This document shows, in pieces, positions 38,084-51,212 of a stretch of DNA of 64,000 nucleotides. The stretch comes from Ichthyophthirius multifiliis. Its lineage: Eukaryota; Ciliophora; Oligohymenophorea; Hymenostomatida. Made by a program: the position numbers and the translations under genes. The DNA lies in contig NW_004085988.1 in NCBI RefSeq assembly GCF_000220395.1, positions 124,001 to 188,000 on the forward strand. The letters are read 5' to 3'. The notes below the pieces were generated by a model. It made no database searches. It worked only from the letters and a program-made list of their open reading frames with translations, and had not been told where the DNA came from. Each line of letters begins with the position of its first letter. Positions within the stretch are counted from its first letter, which is position 1.

Positions 38084-39758
38084 TCACATATATATTTTAT
38101 AAAAGTGTATCATTTATAAATTATTTCTATATTTTTCAGCTTGTATTACTAAAATTTTATTTAGAATTAATTAAATATTCTAATGAATCTTAGCCTATGC
38201 TTTTATTTTTTCGTTTTTGTCTTTAAAATACTAAATCTATAAACTTGTAAACATTAAAACAATACAAATACCTCCAATAATAGTTTTATTATTATTCCAT
38301 TCATTATTTTTGTCAATTAAATAATATATAGCATTTACAAACCTATTTGTACCATAAAAAATAGGTATAATAATGTTAGAAAAATCTCCAAATTTAAGTA
38401 AATCAAAAATAAGTACAATCGGAACTCCGATTTCATATATTGATTTTATACTTGATTAAAAGAATCCAGTAAAAAATAAAAAACATAATCATTTATTTTT
38501 TATTAGAAAACAGCCAAAAAATAAGAAATTGTTAATCCAATTAAAGAAATATATGATATTCTTTATATAAAAACTTAATTATATACGTCTAATATTTATC
38601 CATGAAAAATAGTTCCTAATATTCCTGCTATTGCGTAAATTAAATTATAATAATATTGAACATTTTTATCTGTGAAAAACTACAAATTAATATCATCAAA
38701 AAGCAAACTTATAATTTATAAACAAATAGATGATATTATGAAAAATATAATTGATTTTATATATTTAAGATATTAAAAAATAATTAATTTTTTGTTTATT
38801 TTATTTATATTATCTTCGCCTATTATGCTTACTTTTTAATGATAAGAGTCTTAAAATATAATGTTTTTTAATATTACACTTTGCCTTTGTAATTTTTTAT
38901 TATTTTCTTAAATTTATTCTTCTTCACTTATTCCTCCTAAATTAATAATAGAAGGTTTTCTTTAAATTATTAATCCTAAAAAAGTACAAATAAATAATTA
39001 TATGAAAATAATATGTGAAATGGTATTATCTTTGGTTTTTGTTTTTTGTTTAAAAAGTAATATTTTTATATAAAAAAATATATGAGTTTTACAATATAAT
39101 TAATGTGTATTTCTTATATAATAATTGTTTTAAATTGGTATTATTATGATTAAAAACTAATTAAAATAATAAGTTATGCCGACATATATTATAAGTTTTT
39201 TATGGCTAAACCAATTTTTCATCATAATTAATAATTTTCCATATAATATAGATCTACATAAAGCAAATTAAATCAGAAAAATTATTCTTTTATTTTTTTT
39301 TTTATTATAATTTATAAATACTTAAAAATATATTGATTATTTATTACTTTATATAAATTTTGTCTAAAAAAAATTCAATGTCAAATATAAACCATATAAA
39401 TATTAAAAATTATATTAACAATGTTGATGATATGATAAAAGCATTATCTTTCATTACTATATAAGGAGCAACCGTAAAAAAAAATAGACCTTCTAACATA
39501 TAATAAATAATACTATATTCATTATTTTCTTTCGCAGATTCTTATGAATAGTTAAAAATTAAAATTAATGTTAAAATAATTTTAGTTTTTTTATAGTTTA
39601 TAAAAAAATCATATACATTGAATTAAATATATTAACCAATGAACTGATTAATGTGAACAACTTAAACACATTCCTACAAATATACCAACTAATATCCTGT
39701 ATACTTAAAGTTGTTTAAATTTATGCTATTTTAAAACTGAAGATTTAAAAGAATCCAT
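38084..39758 (-). CDS. Multi-pass membrane transporter-like protein (possibly MFS)
   Basis: ATG 39756-39758 gives MDSFKSSVLKQHKFKQLQVY and then a first membrane segment (ILVGIFVGMCLSCSHQSVHW). After an intron come ESAKENNEYSIIYYMLEGLF and FIISSTLLIQFLIFIWFIF. The middle carries a charged loop (LGGISEEEQIQENNKKLQRQ). Further membrane segments include IIFFIISSICLQIISLLF, IYAIAGILGTIFHGQILDVY and IGVPIVLIFDLLKF. The C-terminus is lysine-rich and cytosolic. About ten hydrophobic segments with a central loop fit a major-facilitator-type carrier, but no signature motif confirms it. The substrate is unknown. Three or more introns; the stop at TGA 38084-38086 is the first in frame. Confidence 0.55.
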
Positions 39759-40135
39759 AATTAAAAAAATAAAACAAAAGTTGATTTTTATAAATTAAAA
39801 TAAGAAATATAAAATATTAAATATTAATATAAATACATAATATATTAAATTTTAAAAATAATAAAAATTATACTATAATAAAAATATAAAAGTTAGAATA
39901 AGAATAAAATATTTTATCAATTATAATTGATAAAATACATTTAAAATTTTATATATAATTATCATTTAGTAATAGGTATAAATAATTAATAATATACATA
40001 TTATATATGTCATTTATAAGAATTAATAAATTGATATTATTTTTAATATAATTATATTTTATTTTTTACTTTTTTATTAAAAAAATAATATAAACAAAAA
40101 TATTTTTAATAAATATATATATATTTTTTTTTTAA
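39759..40135. promoter_or_regulatory. Divergent spacer
   Basis: About 380 bp of A/T between head-to-head genes. Promoters presumed; no motif recognised. Confidence 0.4.
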
Positions 40136-40870
40136 ATGTCAAAAAAATAAGTCAAACTTATAATTGAAAAGCTCAAAGCATTAAATGCAAAGCCATAAAT
40201 AATAAAGGAAATCGAGGAATGGACAAAACGCAAATAATAAAATTTTATAGATGCCAAAACGATAAGTTAAGAGTTAGTTAAAGTATTATATTTAACAAAA
40301 GATTCGACAGAGCTAAGTAAATAAATGCAAACACTTATTAAAAATTTGATAGATTATCTTCAAGCAAATACATATAAATTTAGAAGAATAGCTTTGTTTT
40401 TATGGATTATATATAATTTTTTTAAAATAATTTGCTTTTTATCAAAATTTGATAATATTGAATTAATAAAATATTTATTAAGATATTTAAGATTGCTTTA
40501 TTTTTTTAATTATTTAGGATATTCTATAAAAAAATCAATTACTAGTTTTAGAATGTTTGAACTCTAACGATAAATTTTAGTTTTATTTTTAGTAAAATAA
40601 ATATAAATATAAATAAAAATAATTAAATTATATATATTTATTATATAAAAGATATTATTTATTGAAAATGTTATTGATTTAACCCTTAAAATCTGGAGAA
40701 AAATTAATTAAATGAATAATTCATCTGTTTAAGCTAAATATTGCTATAAATTTACATTAATAATATTAGGCTATATATATTTAAAGGAATTAAAAAATTA
40801 AATTAAAAATTTAGCAATATTTAATGAAAAGATAATTGAATTTGTTATATAATTAGCAAAAATTATTTGA
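40136..40870 (+). CDS. Hypothetical hydrophobic helical protein (weak PEX11-like look)
   Basis: Single open frame of 244 codons, ATG 40136 to TGA 40868-40870. The N-terminal third is charged and helical (MSKKQVKLIIEKLKALNAKP, EIEEWTKRKQQNFIDAKTI). The rest is Leu/Ile/Phe-rich with regular basic residues: FRRIALFLWIIYNFFKIICF, LIKYLLRYLRLLYFFNYLG, SITSFRMFELQRQILVLF. The KYLLRYLRLL...SFRMFEL order vaguely recalls the peroxisomal membrane protein PEX11, but this is too weak to name it. No intron is needed. Alternative: an unrelated ciliate-specific membrane-associated protein. Confidence 0.5.
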
Positions 40871-41556
40871 ATTAAAATTATAATCAAAAATTTTATTAAA
40901 TTCATATTTTTTTCAAAATATTTTTAATATTTTATTAAGTTATTTAATCGCTTAAAATAAAGCCAAATAATTATATAATCTATTTTACTTTTTTTAGGAT
41001 TAATTATATTTTATTTTTAAAAGTTTCAATTATGAAAACATAAATATTAATTAATTAACTAAAGAAATAGTTTATATTAAGACGATTTTTGTTTATTTTT
41101 TCATTTAATCTAGTTTCTTAAAAAAAATATATATTTTAAAAAATATAGTGAGCTAAGCTCAAAAAATCATAACTCTTAGTCTTTTGAATATTTATTCATC
41201 TCTATTGAATTTTTTTTGTTATAATTTAACAAAAAAATCAATAAAATCTTATTAAATTATATTATATTTTTACTTATTTTTTTATTTAATATATTTTTCT
41301 TTAAAGTATTCATTAATTTAAGGTTTTCTTGTTATTTTTTCTAACATACTTATATTATTTAATATAAAAAATGACTTAAAAAATAAAATATTTTCGTTAA
41401 AAAAATTATATTTAAATAAAACTATATAAATTAAAATATTAAAAATATAAAAAATCTTAATTTTTATTATTATATAATTATTTTAATATCAAAACTTAAA
41501 AAATTAATATCTTAAAAAATATATATATATATATATAATTAAAATAATTATTTAAT
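40871..41556. other. Intergenic, A/T-rich
   Basis: About 690 bp with no coding signal and a short (TA)n run just before the next gene. Confidence 0.55.
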
Positions 41557-42441
41557 ATGGAAAACATACTCAAAAAAATAACTAACTTAATTTAAGAAAA
41601 TAAAAAGACACTATTAATAGCTACAGCAGCAGGAGCAATATCATATGCATTATACCATGTAAATAATTAAATGCAAAATATAAATCTTTTAGAAGAGAAA
41701 ATAGAAAATTGCAAATTAAATATCAAATATATAAATGTTTAAGGATATTAAATTTACGATATAGATACTTTGTGTGATATTTAATTAATTTTAGTTGAAT
41801 TAGCAATTCCTGAATTTTAAGAATTTGCTTTACAAAATAGAAAATGTATTTGTTTTAACAAAAAAATGTTTATTTAAATAAAAAAATAAAAAATAGAAAG
41901 AAGAATAACTTTAAAAAATGGAAATAAAGAATAATATTTTAATTTTTTAATTAGTTATAATGAAAAAATGTTAAATTTAATAGGAGAATAATTAAAAAAA
42001 TTAGAAAAATATGAAGTTTTTACTGAAAAATAAATGAGTTTATCCATTTAATATTTTATAAGGGACCCTAAATATTAACAAACAATTTTATAATCATTAT
42101 TAAGATTAAAAAGTTCTATATAGACAACTAAAAAACTTTCAATGGTAGACGGATAATCAATATTGGAATATTTAACATAATACGTAAATTAAAAACCTTA
42201 AGATCTTATTGATTTTGTAAAATATAATGTTAAATAAAATTCCAAAACTTACGGTTAAATATATCCTAATGCAAAAACATTTCTTTTTGATATTTTGTAT
42301 TTTAATTATGGGTTTGAAGAAGAAGACTATTTGCAAAAATCTATAACTTAAGAATACAGTGAAAATACTTAAACTTAATTACTATAAAAAGCATTTACAT
42401 AAACAATATATGATTTTATTGAATAAAATAAAAATATATGA
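41557..42441 (+). CDS. Hypothetical protein with N-terminal signal anchor
   Basis: One uninterrupted frame of 294 codons, ATG 41557-41559 to TGA 42439-42441. An N-terminal amphipathic basic stretch (MENILKKITNLIQENKKTL) is followed by one small-residue membrane segment (LLIATAAGAISYALYH), the typical look of an N-anchored organelle protein with a cytosolic body. The body is helical and rich in Leu, Gln and Lys (GEQLKKLEKYEVFTEKQMSL, QSLLRLKSSIQTTKKLSMVD, DFVKYNVKQNSKTYGQIYP). The N-terminus is reminiscent of peroxin PEX3, but the body does not show recognisable PEX3 features. No family can be assigned. Confidence 0.6.
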
Positions 42442-42994
42442 TTTTTATTTATTTATTTATATATAATTTTAATCAAATTTTTATAAAATTCGATTTGTTT
42501 GTTTGTCTATTTTTTATTTTTTATTTTTTTATAATAATTTATATGTTTATTAATTATTTTATTATTATATATTATATATTATATATTATATATTATATAT
42601 TATATAAATATATAAATATATAAATATATAAATATTAATAATTATAAAAAACAAAAATTATTATATTTTATTTAATTATTATAAAATACATTCATTTATT
42701 TTAATATTTTTTATAATAATTTAAAAATATTAAATTTTTATTTGATACATCGTTTTATTTTAAATATCATTTTAGTTATATATTTAAATATATTAAATTT
42801 ATAGTATTTATATATCTTAATAAAAAATTATCACTACAAAAATAGTCATAAATATTATTAAATTTTTGCAATTTAATAAATATTTTTAAAATATGTATTA
42901 GCAGGAATATAATATATATAAAGGAAAATCAAATAATATAAAATTTTTAAAAATATATATAAATATTAAACAATTTTTTCTATTTTAATAGTAT
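42442..42994. other. Tail-to-tail spacer with short tandem repeats
   Basis: About 550 bp. It holds a 7-bp (ATTATAT-like) array at about 42564-42605 followed by an 8-bp (ATAAATAT-like) array to about 42633. No coding signal. Confidence 0.6.
42564..42633. repeat. Two adjoining A/T tandem arrays (7-bp then 8-bp unit)
   Basis: A run of about six 7-bp units passes directly into about three or four 8-bp units. Non-coding. Confidence 0.75.
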
Positions 42995-43797
42995 TCAATC
43001 ACTACTAAGTTTTAATTTGAATTATTTTTTATCATTACTATTTATTAATAATTTGTTTTCTGAATTAAGACTTACGCTAAAAGATGATTATAATTCTTTC
43101 TCAATAGTAGATGAATATTTCATATTTAATTCTTAAAAAATCGTAGAAGGCATTTAGGAGCTAACAAATTAATTAGGAATAACTTCTTATAAAGTCTTAA
43201 TAAGAATTTGTTAGCAATTGATGTCTTCACTAATAATTTTAATGAATTATATATTTTTCTATGTATTTTTTCTTTTTTTGCAAAATAATATATTGATTTT
43301 AGCATAATTTTAGATATATTTTTAATACTTTGATTTTTAATAAAAATGAACGGAAAACAAACCGAACAAGCATCTAATTCATCATTAGCCATTTTTAAAC
43401 ATTTTAATATCGAATTTTGAATTTACTATACTTTATTTTTTCTTTTTTCTTCACAAATCTTACAATGAATTATACTATATATTAATAAATTTCCACCATG
43501 AGTGCAAAATAATTGATTATAATTTAACTTTTTGAATCTTTTTAAATAATTTTATATTTCTAATTCTAAAGATTTTCCGGCTAAATCAAATAAAAATCTT
43601 TATTAATTATTTTCTATTTACATATTCTCGTTCATCACATTTACTAAGATATCAGAATTATCAAAGGCACAATATCCAGAAAGAATTTAAATTTTGATTT
43701 CTTCTATTTATGATTCAGCTAATATTTCGCAGTGTCTTTTTCCAGATATAACATTATTTATTTATTTTTATCCTTATGTTAAGCATAGGTTTCCCAT
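42995..43797 (-). CDS. Hypothetical protein with N-myristoylation-type start and Cys pairs
   Basis: ATG 43795-43797 gives MGNLCLTQGQKQINNVISGK; Gly2 and adjacent Cys resemble a myristoyl/palmitoyl anchor. The middle reads RHCEILAESQIEEIKIQILS, then LFDLAGKSLELEIQNYLKRF and FCTHGGNLLIYSIIHCKICE. Cys pairs in HCKICEE and DACSVCFPF suggest a small zinc site. As printed the frame would stop at 43120, but coding character continues in another frame: ISEDINCQQILIKTLQEVIP, PSTIFQELNMKYSSTIEKE, SFSVSLNSENKLLINSND. It ends at TGA 42995-42997. One extra A in the A6 run at 43266-43271 unites them. About 267 residues, no intron. Family not recognised. Confidence 0.6.
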
Positions 43798-44915
43798 TAT
43801 TTTTTTTTATAATTTATTATTATATTTCTTTAAAAAAAAAGGGAAAATAAAATAATATTGTAATAAAAATTTTATATATATGAATATAAAATTATTTAAT
43901 GCTTTAAATAAGAAAAAGAATAATTTTTATTTTAGTATTTGCTGAAATAATTTATTATTATTAAATAAAATTTTTAAAATAATAAGAAAAATATATTTGA
44001 TATTTTAATAAATTAATCTCTATATAAAATAATAAAATAAAAATTATCATAATAGTTTATATTAAGAAAAAAAATATTGATTTTTTTTATTATTTTAATA
44101 AGTTTAATAAAATAATAATTATAAGTAGATATTTTTAAATAAATTCATAAATAATCATTTAATTTGTAATTTTTATATAATTTTATATGATATTTATTTT
44201 AAAACATTAAGAATATATTAATAAAATATATTTTTAATTTATATATATATAAATAATAAATAATATTATTTAATATAAGTAAAAATAATACATAAAAATC
44301 AATTTTATTAATTTTATATTAATATATAGAAAAAAGAAAGCAAAAATAATTATATATTACTAAAAATATATATAATTATTCTTATTTTATATTTATAATT
44401 AAATGTTAAATTATATTTTTTAACATATAAATAAATATATTGTAAAAATATTTTAATTATGGATTTTAATTTAAAAATTTATATAAAATAATAATAAAAA
44501 ATATTTAATCTATTTTCTATTTTAATATTCTTTTAGTTTAAAATTAATTATTCTAATTAAAATTTAAACTAATAAAAATGATAAAAATAAAAAATTTATA
44601 TATTTAAAATTAATATTTATTTTAAAAACTTTAATATCTAAAATAATAATGAAAAATTCATATGAATAAAAAGATTGATATATATATATATAATTAAATA
44701 TATGTATATATATATTTATATATAAATAAATATCTGTATGTTTTTTTTATATATTTTTTTTCTTATTTATATTAAATATTTAATTTGTATTTTTTTTAAT
44801 TAATCTTATTTTTTTAATTAATTTTTTTTCAAAATTTTAAATTATTAAAACAGTTTGAAATAAATATAAATATTATATATAATTTTTATATTATTTCGAA
44901 TTTACAAAATATTTT
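43798..44915. other. Intergenic, A/T-rich
   Basis: About 1.1 kb without coding signal, between the start of the Cys-pair protein and the 3' end of the MYB gene. Confidence 0.55.
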
Positions 44916-46220
44916 TCATTATAATTCATAAGTTCCTTATATTTATTATATTAGTTATTTTAACAAGCATTAAGAAGTATCTAATTTTTCTATTTACTAT
45001 ATAGAAAATATTGGAAAAATAATGTTAAGTTATTAATCAATATCTAAATTAAAAAAATTATATATATTTTATTTTTTTATTAGAAATTAAAAAATACCCT
45101 GCAATTAAATCTCCTTTTAATTTGATTTTAATAATTTTTTTTAATCAATTTTAGAAGTAGATTATTCAAATTATTCTGATGGAGTAAGAAATTTCTCAGT
45201 TCTTTTTTGAATATTATTTTATGGTTTTTAAATATTGAAGGATGTTAAATTTGTATCATATTTAATTTATTAAATTTTTCTATGAGGAGTAATAAAATCT
45301 TTTTAAATATTTTTTTCATTTATTTAAGGCAATTAAAATATTTAATCTTTTTCACTTTGATTCGTATTCTCGTTATGTATTACATATTTTCTTTTACTAA
45401 TTTATTATGTCTATTAAGCTTCTCTTTGATGTTTTATTCTTCTTTTAATTGTGGAGTTCCAATGGTTTTTTATAGCATTATCAGTCCTTCCCGGTAAGAA
45501 TTTAGCAATAAGTGCCCATTTATTTCCATTTCTTAAATAAATATAATAAATTAAAAAAGAAAAAAAATATAAATACATCTTATGTGCATTAATAATTTTC
45601 TAATCTTCTTCTTCTGTCCATTTTTCTTTTTTAATTTAAGGATTTAAATGATTATGCCATCTAAAAAATAATAAATTAATAAATATATAAATATGGTACC
45701 TTTCTCTGCATTATTTACCGATTCTTCCTGGTAAATATTTAGCAATTTAACTCCACTTTCTTGGTCCCTGTTTTAATACTAATTCAGTTACTTTCTAATC
45801 TTCTTCTTTTGTCCAGGGACCTTTTATAAGAGTAGGATTAAGGACTTTTTACCATCTATGTAAACATTAAACATCTGTGCGGTCTGGAAAATGGCTTGCT
45901 ATTTTTTTCCAATTTTTAGCCCCATGTTATTTAACTAACTCTTTTAAAAGATCATCTTCTTCTTATTTCCACCATTTTTTATATATATATTGATTTTAAC
46001 TTTTTTATGATGCTTCTAACGAAAGTTTTTCATTTATTTATAATTTTTGAGGGGATGCATTATTTATTTATAAAGAATTATTCACTATTACAGCTTCTAG
46101 TATTCTCATAAATACATTTGTATTTAGTAATTAATTTTCATCAAAATAATTTTCCAAAGTATAAGATTATTCTTAGTTATTTTAATTAAGTGAGTATGTT
46201 GAAGAATTTATTTAATTCAT
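44916..46220 (-). CDS. Three-repeat (R1R2R3) MYB transcription factor
   Basis: ATG 46218-46220 begins [20 protein letters not shown]. After about 75 residues come three MYB repeats. R1: [40 protein letters not shown] with WQKVLNP. R2: [48 protein letters not shown]3: [35 protein letters not shown] with WNST. The evenly spaced Trp residues and GR-QCRERW / [11 protein letters not shown] recognition helices are those of c-MYB/3R-MYB factors, sequence-specific DNA-binding proteins often controlling cell-cycle genes. Introns split R2 and R3, and a third lies in the tail. The C-terminus is Gln/Lys-rich with TP and SP sites ([16 protein letters not shown]) that could be phosphorylated. Stop TGA 44916-44918. 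Confidence 0.9.
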
Positions 46221-46578
46221 TTTTTTTTTATTTATTTTTTATTATTATTTTTCTGTTTGTATCTGTTTTTTCCTTTTTAAGTTTTTTTTTTATTTTATTA
46301 TTTTTTTAAAAAAAAATTAAAAATTTGTTGACACAATTTATAAATTTGTATTTAAATTTAATTTTTTTAATTTTTTTTTAATTTTTTAATAAGAATTATA
46401 ATTCGGTTATAGTTTATATATATAAATAATATATATATATATATGTATTTTTAAATTAAATATATATGTAAAACTTAAAAAAATAAAAACATTAATATAT
46501 TTTTATTTTAAAAAGATATAAAAAAAAGGAAATATAAATAAATAAATACTTTTTTATTGTTAATAATATATTATATTA
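46221..46578. other. Spacer between co-oriented genes
   Basis: About 360 bp of A/T between the MYB start and the NEK stop. It presumably contains the MYB promoter. No motif seen. Confidence 0.5.
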
Positions 46579-47476
46579 TCATTTATTTTCTTATTATAAA
46601 TAATAATATTTTTATCCTCCTGTTTCTATATTTAGAGAATTATTTATAGAAGTCACTTTTTATTAATAAATTTAATTTTTATTATTTTCTATTATTTTAA
46701 GTTACTTAATAATATATTGATCCATACCTTTATAAGCCTATTATATTTCTTTAATTCTATTATTTTCTTTATTCATATTTTTAATATAAGTACTTTCATA
46801 ATTTTTGATCCCGTTATTATCTATTCTAGGAAGTTTTGATAATTTTATTAAAGGTAATTTATTTACTACCTCAGTTTTTATATTTTTATAATATAAATCA
46901 TTTATATTTTTTTAAGTTTATTTAGATAAACTTTTATGATGTCCTTCAATATTTAATAAATTTTAATTAATAATATTTTCTTAAATTAATTTAGGAGAAA
47001 CAAAATTTAATTGCTATTTTAATTAATATTATTATTGATTTAATTATAATATTTAAATTTTTATTAATTTTATAATAATTGTTTATTACTATTTTCATTA
47101 ATTTTATAATTTAATTAAATATTTTTCTTTGATGATACAATTTAATTATTAATAGAATCAAACTTTTATTAATATATTTTTTTAGTAAAATAAATATATA
47201 TATATTTATATATATATTTATATATATTATTTATATAAATATATACATAAATATATATAAATAATACTTTATTGTTATCTAAGATTTAATTAATTTACTT
47301 TTTATTTTTTTAATTAAGAATTTAACTACTATTAATTATTTCATTAATTTTGAGATTTTTTTTCTTTTATTTGTTTTATTTGATTATTTAAGAGTTATTA
47401 TTATCATTAACATTTTATTAAATTTCACTAATATTATTATTTGTCATATCTTTCGATAAATTTAGAATTCTACTTA

Positions 47477-47519
<43 letters not shown>

Positions 47520-49029
47520 TAAAATATTTATATTTTATGTATTATTTTCATGAATACTTAAATTATTATTAAATAAAGAACTTTCATTATTAGATTTAAA
47601 ATCAGGATGCTACGAGCTTACAGAAAATGAGTTTTAGTTAATGTCTATATTATTACTTTTTATTTTCGGGAGCATTATTTTATTTGGAGATTCGCTTTTT
47701 TTTTCTTTATTTATTTTATCATTCCTTATTGTCTATAAAAAAAATTATTTGTCTACTTTTTATAATTTCATAAGATTATAGTTTGGCCTTGGTAATTTTT
47801 CTGTTAAATAATGTAAAGCTTTTGGAAATTTTATTGTTTTTAATAAAAAAGGAATTCCTTCATCAGCTTCCAATAAATGATTTTCATTTATTCTTTTTAC
47901 AACTTCTGGTAATTATAGAATTTTATCTTAATAATAATAAAAATAGATAAATTTATTATTATTAATTTATATTTTTTACTTGCAGAAGGTCTTGCTTAAG
48001 GTTAAACTTAAAGTAATAAAGCAATTACATTGGATAAATCTTGGGAAAAATGATTATGTATTTTCGGATAATGTCCTTTTATAACTTTTTTATATAATCC
48101 TTCCATATCTTCCGCCCGAAAAGGAGGTTTTAACATCGTCATTTCATAAAGTACGCAACCTAAAGACCATATATCTGATTTAGAATCGTAAGGTTTATCT
48201 TTCCAAACTTCAGGGCTATTATTTATATTAATTTTAAATATATTTTTTATATTAAAAATATACCTTGCGTAATATGGTGTGCCTGTTTGAGTATATAAAA
48301 TACCTTATTTTGCTATTTTAGAAACATTCATATCACCTATTTTCACAGAACCATCTTTATTTAAAAATATATTAGCACTCTTTTATTTAGAAATTTAAAA
48401 ATTTATATTTTATTTTAATTTATACTTTTAAATCTCTATGAAATATTTTTAAATCGTGTAAAGATTTTATTCCCTTTACCATCTTTTTTTTTATATATTT
48501 TTTTTATTTTTTTTCTATAATTACTTAAATAAATATATTCCAAATATCATTTTCTGAGAATAATTGTTTTTTCTTTTAGTGATCAACTATTTTTTAAAAT
48601 AAATCGCCATCATTAGCATATTCGATTACTATACTTTAAATTTACATTAAAAAAAAAAATATATATATATTATCAACATAATTAATTAAAATAAATGTTT
48701 ATTGATTCAAATAATAATAAAAACAATACCATAAGAAACTTGTCATTTCGTCAAAAAAAGCTTCTTTATATGCAATTACATTGTTTTGTTTAACTGAAGC
48801 TAAAATTCTAATTTCATTTAGTGCATTTTCTTTTTCTTTATCATTAAGGTTTTATATTTTTACTTTTTTTAATGCATATTCTTAATTATCAACTACTCTT
48901 CGAACTTTATATACAGTACTGTAAGCTCCCTCGCCTATGCATATTATAATTTAAAGAAAATAAATTTAAATATTTATATGTATATACAAAACCTATTTTT
49001 TATATGATTTAAAAGTCCTAAAGCGACAT
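46579..49029 (-). CDS. NIMA-related (NEK) protein kinase
   Basis: ATG 49027-49029 gives MSLQDFQIIQKI, then after an intron GEGAYSTVYKVRRVVDNQEY. Further motifs are ALKKVKIQNLNDKEKENAL, KSLHDLKIFHRDLK (catalytic loop), VKIGDMNVSKIAKQGILYTQ, TGTPYYASPEVWKDKPYD, KSDIWSLGCVLYEMTML and PPFRAEDMEGLYKKVIKG. This is the NEK family, which controls mitosis, basal bodies and cilia and is expanded in ciliates. The DFG motif reads GDMN; D is kept and DxN is seen in many NEKs, so activity is expected. The C-terminal third is Asn/Lys-rich with an AAT array. It ends near LKIIENNKNQIYQQKVTSIN, TGA 46579-46581. Several introns. A possible one-base frame slip lies near 47000. Confidence 0.88.
47477..47519 (-). 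repeat. (AAT)n coding array, poly-Asn
   Basis: About 14 units in Asn phase on the minus strand inside the NEK tail. Confidence 0.8.
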
Positions 49030-49607
49030 TAATTTAATATTATAATTAATTAATTTTTATTGATAATAATATTTGTTAAAAATATAAAAAATAATAATTT
49101 AACTATTTATATATAAAATAGTGAAATAATAATAAAAGCAGTTATTTATATAAATATATAAAATAAAATTATCTAAATTATAAAATTCTAAGTTAAACTT
49201 TAAAACTAAAAATATTTAATTTAAAATTATATTTTTAGTTAAAATAAATCCAAATTATGTTTTTATTTATGTTTTATATTATAATTTTTATTAGAGAACA
49301 TTAGTATAGTTTATTATAGTATCATATTTATTTTTGGAATAGAATTTATATTATTTTATATAATTAAATTATTTTTAATTAAAATTAATTTGATATTCTT
49401 TATTTAAAATATGAATATAATTTTATAAAAATTATTAGTAAATTATTTTAAGATTTTTGTTTTAAAGTTATTTTGAAAAAAAAAATTAATGATAAAAAAA
49501 TAGTATTCTATGTATTAATTTAATTTAGTAATAAAAAAAATATGATAGCAAAAAAAAAAAAATATAGATTTTATATATAAATTTAAATAAAGATTGGTTG
49601 CTAAGAT

Positions 49608-49641
<34 letters not shown>

Positions 49642-49953
49642 TATAATTTATTTTTTTTCAATTTATTATATTAAATTTTTTAAAAACTATCAAAATTTAT
49701 TATTATCTTCCGAAAAAAAAATACTTATTTTTATTTAAAGAAAAATTAAAATAAATTCTTAATCATTTAATATATTTGGGGAATTATTTTTTTTTTATTT
49801 TTATGGTAAAATTTAATATTTTAATACTTATTAATTATTATTTATTCTGACTTTTTTAAAAAATTTAAAACGAACAAGAACAAATAAAAAAAGAAATAAT
49901 CTAATATATAATATTATTTAAGAAAAAAATAAAAAAATAAAAAATTATATTCA
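49030..49953. promoter_or_regulatory. Divergent spacer
   Basis: About 920 bp of A/T between head-to-head NEK and TPR genes, with a (TA)n tract at about 49608-49635. Promoters presumed; nothing specific seen. Confidence 0.4.
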
Positions 49954-51138
49954 ATGTAATTTCTATAGAGCCACGATACATTTAATATTAATTAGTAGCG
50001 TTAAGATGATGAAAAATATTTTCATTTATTTAATTAATAAACAAAAGAATATATACTAGAATAGTTAGATATATATTTTGAAGCTGCGAGACAATATATG
50101 TAATAATAACAATTTTTGAATGTACAAAAATTAATATAAATAAATAAATAAACTATTTAAAAATAATATTATAAAAAAGGCTTAAAAGATGTACGAAAAT
50201 ATATTGAATGCAGTTCCAAAAAATAAAAAGGCATGTGTCTTGTTAGCAAGATGTTAATAATTAAATGAAGAATACCATAAAGCTGTTTTATTTTATATTT
50301 ATTCTTTAAAAGTAAATGAATAAGCAAAAAATGATCCTTATATATGGTATAACTTAGGTTTATGCTGTTTTAAGGTAAAAATAATATATATATATATATT
50401 ATAAAATAAATAAAGACCGAAAATTATAATTTTTCTGAACAATCATTTAAAATAAGCATAAATATCGATAAAGATTTACATGTAAAATTACCTATTTATT
50501 TGTATTTGGGGTTGATAAATAAATATAATATGCGACATAAAAATTCTATTGAATATTTTGTAAAATCACTAAATGATTAATATTAAACTTTACAATCGGC
50601 ATCAATAACATTAATTAATATAGGTTAATAATTAGAAAACATAGAAGAAGTTTAAAATAAAATAACTATTTTATTTATTATTTTTTAAAAAATAGTATGA
50701 TGATGCTATCTAATGTTATAATAAATCATTACATTTAGAAAATAATAATATTCTTGCATTAAAATGCATCAGTTGGCTTTATTTTTAAACTGATAAACTT
50801 GAAGAAGCATAAAATATAATTTGTTAACATGTTAAATAGTTCAAATATGACTATGAATGGTTTTTTATAAAAACACATATTCATTTAAAATAGGGTTAAT
50901 ATAAAGAAGCATTTTAGTCAATTGAATAAGCAATACATATATCTGCTAATAATTCAGATAATTATACATTATTAGGAATACTATTTAATAAAAATAATAT
51001 GGTAACAATATATTTTAAATATTTTTTTATTATATAAATAAATAATATAAAAAAAATATTTCTTAATTCAATAATATAAAGGGATTTATTATATTTTTTA
51101 TATATTTGAAAAATAAAATAAAAATTATTTAATTTAAT

Positions 51139-51212
<74 letters not shown>

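Noticed and set aside
40136-42441. Peroxin pair (PEX11 then PEX3)
   Set aside because: Tempting from a hydrophobic KYLLRYLRLL pattern and an N-terminal anchor, but neither protein shows enough family-specific residues.
45282-45497. Plus-strand hydrophobic frame
   Set aside because: Antisense of MYB repeat 3 and the MYB tail.
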